This document shows, piece after piece, positions 26,361 through 34,434 of a stretch of 64,000 nt of DNA. A model generated the notes under the pieces. It saw nothing but the letters and a program-made list of their open reading frames with translations. It did not search any database and was not told the DNA's origin. The stretch is from Chryseobacterium glaciei (lineage in GTDB: Bacteria; Bacteroidota; Bacteroidia; Flavobacteriales; Weeksellaceae), in assembly GCF_001648155.1 (NCBI RefSeq), contig NZ_CP015199.1, positions 1,312,501-1,376,500 of the forward strand, written 5' to 3'. Each line of letters starts with the position of its first letter. Within the stretch, counting starts at the first letter, position 1. A program made the translations under genes and the position numbers.

Positions 26361-28079
26361 ATGATGAAAGCTAAATTTCTTTTTTTAATAATTTTATTTT
26401 CCGGAGTATTATTAGCTCAAAACAATCAAATTGACACTCTAAAAAATTATTCATTTTCCGATTTAGAAACGAAATATTATGAGTATAATAGTATTGATAA
26501 GATAAAGGATGCAAGTTTAATCAGCTATTACTATCTTCAAAAAGCTAAAAGAGAAAAAAACAATGAAAAAATTGTAGAAGGTTATGTCTTAATGCATTTT
26601 AATGAACCTTTTTTAAACGCATTAAAATATCTTGACAGTGTACAGTCTTTTACAAGAGATTCTAAAAAAGAAACTTACCCAGCACGTATTTATTTATTAA
26701 GGGGAAACTTATATTTTCGATACGACCATCAAAAAGAAGCACTAAACAATTATATACTAGGGTTAAAGTACGCTAAAGAAAAACGAAATAAGCGGCAGAT
26801 TGCTTTTGCAGAAATTAGTATTGCATACTTGAATAATTATATAGGGAAACATTACGAAGCCGCAAAAAAATTGAAATATTATCTATATAATGCCCCATAT
26901 CTTAGTGAAAGCGAACTTGCAGACATTCACTTAAACTTAACAAGTACTTATTTAGATATTCAAAAAATGGACTCTGCTAAAGTGCTTATTGGAGAGGGTT
27001 TGCGATCATCAAAACAAAATAATATTTATCGTTATAATCAATATTTATCACTACTTGGCTTATATAATTTAAAATTAAAAAATTACCAAATAGCTATTGA
27101 CAATTTAGAACAATCTAAAAAGTATTTTATTGATGAACAATCAAATGCTTTAAGTATAAATTATTCAACATTATATCTTGGGCAATCATATGCCGGGTTA
27201 GGTAAAAAAGAAAAAGCTATTAAGAATTTTATAGCAATAGATTCAACTGTCCAAAAAACGAATAACACTTTCCCTGAACTTCGGGAAGTATATCCTTATC
27301 TTATAGAATATTATAAGGATAAGAATGATAAAGAAAAACAACTTTATTATATTGATCGATTTCTAAAAATAGATAAAAAACTTGATTCTCAATTCAGATA
27401 TATATCACGAGAACTTCCCAGACGATATGATGCGCCTAATCTTATAAAAGAAAAAGAGAATATTATCAATGAATTAGAAAACAAAAAAATAATTCTTTAT
27501 GTTTCGATTTGCACCTTGATATTGATACTTTTATTATTGGGATATTTATATTTCAAATCAAAAAAATCAGAAAAGAAACACCGAAAAATTGCTCAAGATC
27601 TGCTTAAATCAGTTTATAAAAATAGTGATATACAAAATTACAAAGGTGAACATCAAGATACATCATCCAATTTAGTACAATTTGAAAATACTGATTATAA
27701 AATAATTAGAGTCACCTCTGAAGAGGTAGCTCAAAATATATTGAAAGAGCTGGATATTTTTGAAGCTAAGGAACTTTTTGTTCAAAAAGGAACTACTTTA
27801 AGCAGTGTTGCAAAAAAAGTAAAAACGAACTCTAGATATTTATCCGAAATTATTAATATTTACAAAGGAAAAAACTTTGCAACTTATTTAAATGACTTAC
27901 GTATAGATTATGCAATCACCAGATTAGCTAATGATAGAAAATTCAGGTCATATAAAATCCCTTTTATTGCAGAAGAATTAGGATATAACAATGATCAGGC
28001 TTTCGCTTTGGCATTCAAAAAAAGAACAGGAACAACACTTTCTATTTATTTAAAAGAAATTGAAAAGACAAAAGTTTAA
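26361..28079 (+). CDS. membrane-bound TPR / AraC-type HTH regulator
   Basis: 572 aa. A signal peptide (1-19, ending LLAQ) leads into a periplasmic helical-repeat region of tetratricopeptide type (about 50-350). One membrane helix follows (about 374-396, VSICTLILILLLLGYLYF), then a cytoplasmic linker and a C-terminal AraC-family helix-turn-helix domain (about 465-570, with RYLSEIINIYKGKNFATYLN and IAEELGYNNDQAFALAFKKR). Such one-component regulators are common in Chryseobacterium and may sense periplasmic signals. It is divergent from the lanthipeptide unit and upstream of the graspetide operon, so it may control one or both. That is an inference from position. Confidence 0.85.
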   Translation: MMKAKFLFLIILFSGVLLAQNNQIDTLKNYSFSDLETKYYEYNSIDKIKDASLISYYYLQKAKREKNNEKIVEGYVLMHFNEPFLNALKYLDSVQSFTRDSKKETYPARIYLLRGNLYFRYDHQKEALNNYILGLKYAKEKRNKRQIAFAEISIAYLNNYIGKHYEAAKKLKYYLYNAPYLSESELADIHLNLTSTYLDIQKMDSAKVLIGEGLRSSKQNNIYRYNQYLSLLGLYNLKLKNYQIAIDNLEQSKKYFIDEQSNALSINYSTLYLGQSYAGLGKKEKAIKNFIAIDSTVQKTNNTFPELREVYPYLIEYYKDKNDKEKQLYYIDRFLKIDKKLDSQFRYISRELPRRYDAPNLIKEKENIINELENKKIILYVSICTLILILLLLGYLYFKSKKSEKKHRKIAQDLLKSVYKNSDIQNYKGEHQDTSSNLVQFENTDYKIIRVTSEEVAQNILKELDIFEAKELFVQKGTTLSSVAKKVKTNSRYLSEIINIYKGKNFATYLNDLRIDYAITRLANDRKFRSYKIPFIAEELGYNNDQAFALAFKKRTGTTLSIYLKEIEKTKV

Positions 28080-28119
28080 AACGCTAAAATATATAAAATA
28101 CTAACCTACAATAACTTAC

Positions 28120-28169
28120 ACTTTATAGATTCATGAAATTATATATATAGTTTCATGAATCTATAAAGT
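28120..28169 (+). terminator. long inverted repeat / terminator after the regulator gene
   Basis: CTTTATAGATTCATGAAA (28121-28138) and TTTCATGAATCTATAAAG (28151-28168) are perfectly complementary 18-nt arms, extended by one more pair, around an AT-rich 12-nt loop. It lies 40 nt after the regulator stop. It most likely ends that transcript, but the stem is long for a terminator and could also be an operator. Confidence 0.6.
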
Positions 28170-28341
28170 ATTTATTTGTGTACTCTTTAAAATCATAACA
28201 TCTTTGCTTCAGGGTAAAAACACAACCATTCTATTTTTATATGTGTACAGTATAAAAATGAATATAACCGCTGATCAGCAAAAATCCCCATGTCAGGGAT
28301 TATATGGCAAAAGACATTATTAAATTCAAAATCTTAACAAA

Positions 28342-28542
28342 ATGAAAAAGCAAAAATCAATTGCAAACCTTAAAGCAAAGAATCTTGGAGGATTCACTAG
28401 AGCTTTTGGAGCTAAGGTATATGGTGGGTATAATACTTATACTATTGAAGAAGTAGTAATTCCTGGACCCAAAAAGCCACATGCTGCACTAAGTGCAAGT
28501 GGAGAAACATATCCTTTGGATTCATCTGGTGATCCTTATTAG
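28342..28542 (+). CDS. grasp-with-spasm graspetide precursor (GwsA-like)
   Basis: 66 aa. A leader MKKQKSIANLKAKNLGG ends in Gly-Gly (16-17), with a second GG at 28-29. The C-terminal part is rich in side chains an ATP-grasp ligase could join: Thr32, Thr34, Glu36, Glu37, Lys44, Lys45, Ser51, Ser53, Glu55, Thr56, Asp60, Ser61, Ser62 and Asp64. It is the first gene of the operon with the ATP-grasp and SPASM maturases, so it is the likely substrate that gains ester or amide macrocycles. Assigned by size, leader and context. Confidence 0.8.
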   Translation: MKKQKSIANLKAKNLGGFTRAFGAKVYGGYNTYTIEEVVIPGPKKPHAALSASGETYPLDSSGDPY

Positions 28543-28543
28543 G

Positions 28544-28996
28544 ATGACTAATAAACTTTTATATAGGCGTATAATATTTTATACGCTTATTTTTTCCGTA
28601 ACAAGCTGTACAACGTTTGATAAATCTACTAAAGAAAATAATTTTAATAGAGAAGGACAGCATGTTAAGTTTAAAAACGATGCATTGGGTATAGAAAATT
28701 TAACTTATGGAGGGCTCAATATCATTGATTCCAAAGAGAAGAAAAAAGAATATCCATCCATAAAACTGAAGTATAATAATATTGTTTATTATGCTAGTAT
28801 GAATATGGGATATAAGGAAAAAAATGTAGAATATGATTATTATATCCTTAGTAAATTCAATAATATAGATAGTAATCAGGTTATAACTAAAAAAATAATT
28901 TGCAATTCTAAAGAGTATTATTTAGTAATATCAAAAAAAATACCTGTTGAGGATCGCCCATTATTAATTGATAATTTTAAATGTATTAATAAATGA
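28544..28996 (+). CDS. lipoprotein of unknown function in the graspetide operon
   Basis: 150 aa from the ATG at 28544, one base after the precursor stop. A hydrophobic segment (about 8-20) ends in a lipobox-like SVTSC, so it is probably a lipoprotein. The rest is Lys/Asn/Tyr-rich beta-type sequence with no family I recognise. Its last 4 nt overlap the ATP-grasp gene (ATGA). The longer frame starting at 28493 would overlap the precursor and hide the signal. Possibly immunity, sensing or export help; nothing in the sequence decides. Confidence 0.7.
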   Translation: MTNKLLYRRIIFYTLIFSVTSCTTFDKSTKENNFNREGQHVKFKNDALGIENLTYGGLNIIDSKEKKKEYPSIKLKYNNIVYYASMNMGYKEKNVEYDYYILSKFNNIDSNQVITKKIICNSKEYYLVISKKIPVEDRPLLIDNFKCINK

Positions 28997-29946
28997 TATT
29001 AATCTTCTCGAATAAAGCTGATACATCAACTGATTTAGTCATAAGTTGGCTCAAAAAATTTAATGTGCCTTTTTTGAGATTAAATGAAGATTTTTATGAT
29101 TCATTAGAAATTGATTTTTCAGAAAACAATATATCATTTCATGGTATATCTCAAAAAGAGATTTCAGTTATATGGTTTAGAAAAACTCCTGCCATTTTTG
29201 ATGATTCAGAAATGCATAATATTTCAAAAAAGATTAATAATAATGTAAATATATTTATTGAAAAAGAATCGAAGACAATTCGAGAATATATTTTTAAAAC
29301 CTTAAGAGAAAGTTCTCACATAAAATGGTTAACCTCTCCCTTTTCATTAACTCAAAATAAATTGATGCAGATGCAAGTTGCTAAAAAAGAAGGCTTGGAA
29401 ATTCCTCCTTCTTTTATAGTGAATAGCAAAGAACAATTAAAATCCATATTAGAAAAGGAAGGTGAACTTATTACTAAGCCAATGGAAAATTGTGTAAATA
29501 TTTTTTTCAAAGAAAGGGCTATTGGGATGAAAACTACTTTAATTAATAATCTCAACAATATTCCAGATTCATTTGCTCCCGCATTAGTCCAGAAAAGAAT
29601 TAATAAAAAATATGAAATTCGTACTTTTTATATTTTAGGAAAGTTTTTTTCAACAAAAATTGTAGAAAAAGACTTTAACGAAGTAGATCATAGATTAAGT
29701 TTAATTGATTTTAGCAGTAGATATGAGATCTATAATCTTCCAAAGGAAATTGAAAATAAGATTAAAAATGTTTTATCCGTTTTTAGTCTTAATTGTTCAT
29801 CAATTGATTTGATAGTAGATGAAAATGGAAATTATATATTTTTAGAAATAAATCCTACAGGACAATTTACATACCACTCATTTTTCAACAATACTTACTT
29901 AGAAAAGGAAATTGCTTTAGCATTAAAAACAATGTATAATGAATAA
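28993..29946 (+). CDS. gwsG: grasp-with-spasm ATP-grasp peptide maturase
   Basis: 317 aa. The N-terminal region has ISVIWFRKTP near residue 57, typical of microviridin/graspetide ligases. The ATP-grasp region follows (about 105-310), with nucleotide-binding Lys in GELITKPMENC near 159, the VQKRINKKYEIRTFYILG block near 200, and the metal-binding FLEINPTGQF near 284. Such enzymes use ATP to link Asp/Glu side chains to Ser/Thr/Lys in the precursor. It fits the GwsG family by sequence and by its SPASM partner downstream. It overlaps genes on both sides (4 and 8 nt). Confidence 0.9.
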   Translation: MILIFSNKADTSTDLVISWLKKFNVPFLRLNEDFYDSLEIDFSENNISFHGISQKEISVIWFRKTPAIFDDSEMHNISKKINNNVNIFIEKESKTIREYIFKTLRESSHIKWLTSPFSLTQNKLMQMQVAKKEGLEIPPSFIVNSKEQLKSILEKEGELITKPMENCVNIFFKERAIGMKTTLINNLNNIPDSFAPALVQKRINKKYEIRTFYILGKFFSTKIVEKDFNEVDHRLSLIDFSSRYEIYNLPKEIENKIKNVLSVFSLNCSSIDLIVDENGNYIFLEINPTGQFTYHSFFNNTYLEKEIALALKTMYNE

Positions 29947-30148
29947 GAAGAAAAATAAATTTAACCTTATCTATTTTCTAATGGATGATGAGTTTAGACA
30001 GGAAATAGAAAGCTTTAATAAAACGGATCAAAATTTTACTAAAACTGTTTTTTCAAAAAAATTTAATACTACTAAGTTCAAAACTAAGATTTATGATAAA
30101 GTTTCCACCCCGTTTATAAATACCAACTTATTTAATGAAGACAACTAA
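29939..30148 (+). CDS. 69-aa protein of unknown function in the graspetide operon
   Basis: A small hydrophilic protein, rich in Lys, Asn, Phe and Thr, with no Cys, no signal peptide and no membrane segment. It overlaps the ATP-grasp gene by 8 nt and the SPASM gene by 14 nt, which supports real translation within this tightly packed operon. I recognise no family. It has no Gly-Gly leader, so it is unlikely to be a second precursor; a small accessory or adaptor for the two maturases is possible. Confidence 0.6.
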   Translation: MNKKKNKFNLIYFLMDDEFRQEIESFNKTDQNFTKTVFSKKFNTTKFKTKIYDKVSTPFINTNLFNEDN

Positions 30149-31164
30149 ATATTTTCATTTATATCAAGACTGTATAATTGTAAAAGGAATATTGAACAGC
30201 TTATTAATAGATCATTATAAAGGTAAAATATTTAATATTCCTACTGTTATTGTAACTAATCAAATTTTAAAAAATAGGTTTATTCATAATACAGAAAGTA
30301 ACTGCGAATTAATTTCTGCTCTTTCAGAAGATGATTTTGGATATTTTACAGATGATATTGATACTATAGAAAAACAAATAGTTTGGAATAGTCCAAGAAA
30401 TATTAATGAAATAATTATTGAGCATACTCTAAAGGACTTTTATAATTTGGATGAAATATATAGTAAAATAGAAAATATTGATGCAGAATTTATTCAAATC
30501 CGGTTTTTAGAATATTCAAAAGAAAAATTAGATAAAATTTTAACTTTATTAGAAAATTCTTGTATAAGAACTATTGAGATCCTGATTCCTTATATAGACA
30601 AAACGAACACTGAAGAAATCACAAAGGAATTAAGTCGAAACCACAGAATACAAATAGTTTATTTTTATAATGCTCCTTATACTAAAAGCATGCAGTATGA
30701 AAATTTATTTACAGTATTATTTTATGAGAAAAATCTTACATCTGGACGGCATTGTGGTATAGTAGATGAAGATTATTTCATAACCGATATAAAAAATATC
30801 TCTAAATCTATTCTACATAATAGTTGTTTAAAAGACAAATTATTTATCTCTCAGGATGGAAGCATCAAAAATTGTCCTTCTATGCCTCAGAGTTTTGGAA
30901 ATATCAAAAATATCACTTTAGAAAAAGCTATAAATCATACTAATTTTAAAAAATATTGGAACCTTACCAAAGACAATATTGAAGTTTGCAAAGATTGTGA
31001 ATTTAGATATATTTGTACCGATTGCAGAGCCTATACAGAACTTACTCATAACAATGAAGAGGGATTAGACATCTCTAAACCTCTAAAATGTGGTTATGAT
31101 CCTCATATAGGTGAATGGACAGAATGGAGTACAAACTCACTAAAACAAAAAGCAATAAAACATT

Positions 31165-31187
<23 letters not shown>
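30135..31187 (+). CDS. gwsS: grasp-with-spasm SPASM-domain peptide maturase
   Basis: 350 aa. The C-terminal SPASM region (about 245-330) has IKNCPSMPQSFGNI, then CKDCEFRYICTDC and a late LKCGYDPHIGEWT, enough cysteines for auxiliary iron-sulfur binding. The N-terminal part should be a radical-SAM-like barrel, yet it has no CxxxCxxC motif, which is a known property of GwsS proteins. It works with the ATP-grasp maturase on the precursor; the reaction is unknown. It overlaps the 69-aa gene by 14 nt and the GLPGLI gene by 23 nt. Confidence 0.88.
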
Positions 31188-32031
<844 letters not shown>

Positions 32032-32058
32032 ATATAAATCACCATTTCAAGAAAAACA

Positions 32059-32089
32059 TTTGTTTTTTTAAAACATCTGCGTATTTTAG
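32059..32089 (+). promoter_or_regulatory. promoter of the VKOR-bacteriocin operon
   Basis: TTTG (32059-32062), a 19-nt spacer, then TATTTTAG (32082-32089), which matches TAnnTTTG at all but one position. It lies 15 nt before the VKOR ATG and separates this unit from the graspetide operon. Confidence 0.6.
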
Positions 32090-32103
32090 TTAAAAATATT
32101 AAC

Positions 32104-33615
32104 ATGACCTTTGATAAACTCATCAACTATCTTAAACTTGACAAGCAGGAATTCGTTTTCCAGTTCAATTCTCATCCGAATTACCCGTCAGCACTGGCTT
32201 TTAGTGATACGCTGAATTTTATGGGAGTACGAAATGACGCTTATGAATTAGACAAAGAATATTGGGACGAACTGCCTGAAGAGTTTATTGCCATTGTTGA
32301 AAATTCCTTTTCTCTGGTGAAAAAAGCAGGAGAACAATACTCCGTTTATTCAGATAAAGCGAAAACTTTAAATAAAGAAGAACTTCATAAAAGCTCAACC
32401 GACTTTGTGCTTCTTTTTGAAAAAGATGAAAAAGCGGAAAGTAAGTCTGTCACCAATTTTAAACCTTTTGTTTATGCAATTTTAGGAATTATATTGGCTT
32501 ATTCTTTACTAAATCATGCTTGGTATAACGTTATATTCAATATGTTATCTATCATTGGGGTCTATATTTCTCTTGAAATTTTCAATCAAAAATTTGGAAA
32601 TATTTCAGCGGTGATTGGAAGTATCTGTGGTGCTGGTGCTTCAGCCACTCAAAATGTAAATTCTTGTAATAAGATTATTAATCAAGATAAAACGAGTATT
32701 CTTGGGCTTAAATTTTCAGACTTCTCCCTTATCTATTTTATTGGAATTTCGGTTTTAGGTCTGTTTTTACCGAGTTCGGCATTTGTAATTAAAGGATTTA
32801 CGTTGGCATCTTTGGTAGCAATTGGTTATTCAGTTTACGTACAGGCTTTTGTTGAAAAAACTTTCTGCCGAGTTTGTCTTATTATCATTTCAATTCTGGT
32901 TGCTCAGATAGCCATCAGTTTTTTCCTTTTTGATAATCTCATTTTTGATTCCAAAGTACTTTTGTTAAGTATAATTTTGTGGTTATCTTCTTTTTCGCTT
33001 ATTTTATTTTTAAACAATGTCCTTGAACAAAAAGAAACATTACAAAAATCTAATGCGAAGAATTTAAGGTTCAAAAGAAATTATGATCTCTTCAAAAGAG
33101 AACTTACTGATAATGAAAAAATTCAATTTTCTGATAATGAAACTTTTTCTTTAGGAAATAAAGATGCCAAACTTCACATTTCAATTGTATCAAATCCGTA
33201 CTGTGGATTTTGTAAAGATGCTCACAAAATAACAGAGCAGTTGTTAGAAAAATATCCTAATGATATTTCGGCTCAGATAAGATTTAATTATACTCCAGAA
33301 AGAGCGAATGAAAAATTCACTAACCTGATCTCAGATTTCACTCATATTTACAACAACAAACCGGAAAAAGAATTCCTAAAAACCGTAGATACTTGGTTTG
33401 AAACCAAAAATGAGGACAAAATCAGAGAAATAGCAGGAACAAGTTCAAATCAGGAAAATCTTGATCTTCTGATCCAGATGTCAACTGATAATAGTCATGC
33501 CGGATTAAACTTTACACCCGTATTTATTATCAACGGACATCAGTTCCCGGAAAAATATGATCGTGAAGATATTTGGTATTTTATTACTGATTTAATAGAA
33601 GACGAGGACTTTTAA
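32104..33615 (+). CDS. VKOR-thioredoxin (DsbA-like) fusion oxidoreductase
   Basis: 503 aa. An N-terminal soluble region (1-110) recalls a C39-like fold without its catalytic Cys. A membrane domain of the vitamin K epoxide reductase type follows (about 125-310), with cysteines near 178 and 189 and the quinone-side FCRVC pair near 255-258. A C-terminal thioredoxin/DsbA domain (about 355-500) has YCGFC near 366. Such fusions pass electrons from periplasmic cysteines to quinone and so form disulfides. Directly downstream are three Cys-rich export peptides and a C39 exporter, so it probably oxidises those peptides. That link is inferred from position. Confidence 0.87.
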   Translation: MTFDKLINYLKLDKQEFVFQFNSHPNYPSALAFSDTLNFMGVRNDAYELDKEYWDELPEEFIAIVENSFSLVKKAGEQYSVYSDKAKTLNKEELHKSSTDFVLLFEKDEKAESKSVTNFKPFVYAILGIILAYSLLNHAWYNVIFNMLSIIGVYISLEIFNQKFGNISAVIGSICGAGASATQNVNSCNKIINQDKTSILGLKFSDFSLIYFIGISVLGLFLPSSAFVIKGFTLASLVAIGYSVYVQAFVEKTFCRVCLIIISILVAQIAISFFLFDNLIFDSKVLLLSIILWLSSFSLILFLNNVLEQKETLQKSNAKNLRFKRNYDLFKRELTDNEKIQFSDNETFSLGNKDAKLHISIVSNPYCGFCKDAHKITEQLLEKYPNDISAQIRFNYTPERANEKFTNLISDFTHIYNNKPEKEFLKTVDTWFETKNEDKIREIAGTSSNQENLDLLIQMSTDNSHAGLNFTPVFIINGHQFPEKYDREDIWYFITDLIEDEDF

Positions 33616-33666
33616 ATAAAAATATTCACCAATTATAAAAATTCACTAACTTAGGAAAAATTATAA

Positions 33667-33709
33667 GCGATATCCGAAAAGCTTAAAAAGAGTAGGAACA
33701 CTAAAAACT
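33667..33709 (+). promoter_or_regulatory. conserved leader element upstream of the Cys-rich peptide genes
   Basis: A 43-nt block with the core ATCCGAAAAGC, A-run and AGAGTAGGAACA, just before the first peptide ATG. A near copy (about 85-90% identical by eye) lies before the tail-collar gene at 53970-54014. It contains no TAnnTTTG box, so it may be an alternative promoter or a leader RNA element. Confidence 0.6.
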
Positions 33710-33715
33710 ATTACT

Positions 33716-33859
33716 ATGAAAAATTTAAGAAAACTTTCGAAAAAAGACATGAAATCTATCCAGGGATCAATCCCAATGTGCCTTGCTGGATATTACTGGT
33801 GCGCCATAACAAGAAAATGTACTCCTGTTGGAACATCATGCGGAATCTTAATTGATTAA
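33716..33859 (+). CDS. bacteriocin-like Cys-rich peptide 1 (47 aa)
   Basis: A very short gene. The leader MKNLRKLSKKDMKSIQGS is clearly related to the leaders of the next two peptides, but the processing site reads Gly-Ser rather than Gly-Gly. The predicted mature part (about 29 aa) has four cysteines and aromatic residues (CLAGYYWC, then KCTPVGTSC), suited to two disulfides. It is followed by two similar peptides and a C39-peptidase exporter, and preceded by a disulfide-forming VKOR fusion. Antimicrobial activity is an inference. Confidence 0.78.
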   Translation: MKNLRKLSKKDMKSIQGSIPMCLAGYYWCAITRKCTPVGTSCGILID

Positions 33860-33899
33860 ACTTATCTCAAAATCAACAAATCATTTAAACAATTTAACT

Positions 33900-34076
33900 A
33901 TGAAAAATCTTACAAAAATCTCAAGAGAAAATTTAAAATCGATTAAAGGAGGTTTTAGAATGTGTCCAGTAGATGGAGATTGCGGACCAGGTTGGTGTTG
34001 CGCAAACGGTGCATGCCGTACGATTGCGGGAGCGAGTCCTTCTACTTATCTGTGTACTTACTATCCGATAGACTAG
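33900..34076 (+). CDS. bacteriocin-like Cys-rich peptide 2 (58 aa)
   Basis: The ATG at 33900 begins the shared leader MKNLTKISRENLKSIKGG, so the longer frame from 33852 is not used. After the Gly-Gly the ~40-residue core has six cysteines with a CC pair (CPVDGDCGPGWCCANGACR, then a late Cys), a knottin-like density that suggests three disulfides. The leader is the kind cut by C39 peptidase exporters, one of which lies 350 nt downstream. No modification enzyme for it is obvious beyond the VKOR fusion. Confidence 0.85.
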   Translation: MKNLTKISRENLKSIKGGFRMCPVDGDCGPGWCCANGACRTIAGASPSTYLCTYYPID

Positions 34077-34105
34077 TCTACACCACTGATCACAAACAAA
34101 TTAGT

Positions 34106-34152
34106 AAAATATGATATTATTTTTTGATACTTAAAAATTAATATCATATTTT
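34106..34152 (+). terminator. hairpin between peptide genes 2 and 3
   Basis: AAAATATGATATTA and TAATATCATATTTT are perfect 14-nt arms around a 19-nt AT-rich loop, in the gap after peptide 2. It ends in TTTT and could be a leaky terminator or an mRNA-stabilising stem that sets different levels of the peptides. Confidence 0.5.
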
Positions 34153-34182
34153 CGATACCATTAATCACAAATTTTTTAAGCT

Positions 34183-34368
34183 ATGAAAAACCTAAAAAAA
34201 CTATCCAGAGAAAACCTTAAAACGGTAAAAGGAGGAATCACGGAAGAATGTGCCAGAGGACAGGCAGCATCGACTGCGTGCTTTACGACATTAGCAGCTT
34301 GCGAAGCTACTTTTTCAGACCCAGATTTTAATTTCTGTATCCGTTATTGCAATAAATATTGCTACTAA
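34183..34368 (+). CDS. bacteriocin-like Cys-rich peptide 3 (61 aa)
   Basis: Leader MKNLKKLSRENLKTVKGG, nearly identical to that of peptide 2, then a ~43-residue core with six cysteines (ECARGQAASTACFTTLAAC, then CIRYCNKYCY at the end). The cores of peptides 1-3 differ strongly while the leaders are conserved, the usual pattern for exported peptides that share one processing exporter. The C39 ABC transporter starts 55 nt downstream. Confidence 0.85.
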   Translation: MKNLKKLSRENLKTVKGGITEECARGQAASTACFTTLAACEATFSDPDFNFCIRYCNKYCY

Positions 34369-34409
34369 GAATCATTAAAAGTTAATATACTTTTAAACAT
34401 AAGAGAAAG

Positions 34410-34434
34410 GTTGCCGTCAAAAAATGGCGGCAAC
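34410..34434 (+). promoter_or_regulatory. hairpin covering the exporter start codon
   Basis: GTTGCCGTC (34410-34418) pairs with GGCGGCAAC (34426-34434) through nine base pairs, one of them G-U. The exporter ATG (34424-34426) lies in the loop and first stem base. A T-rich stretch follows. It may act as a partial terminator after the peptide genes or block initiation of the exporter. Confidence 0.6.
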
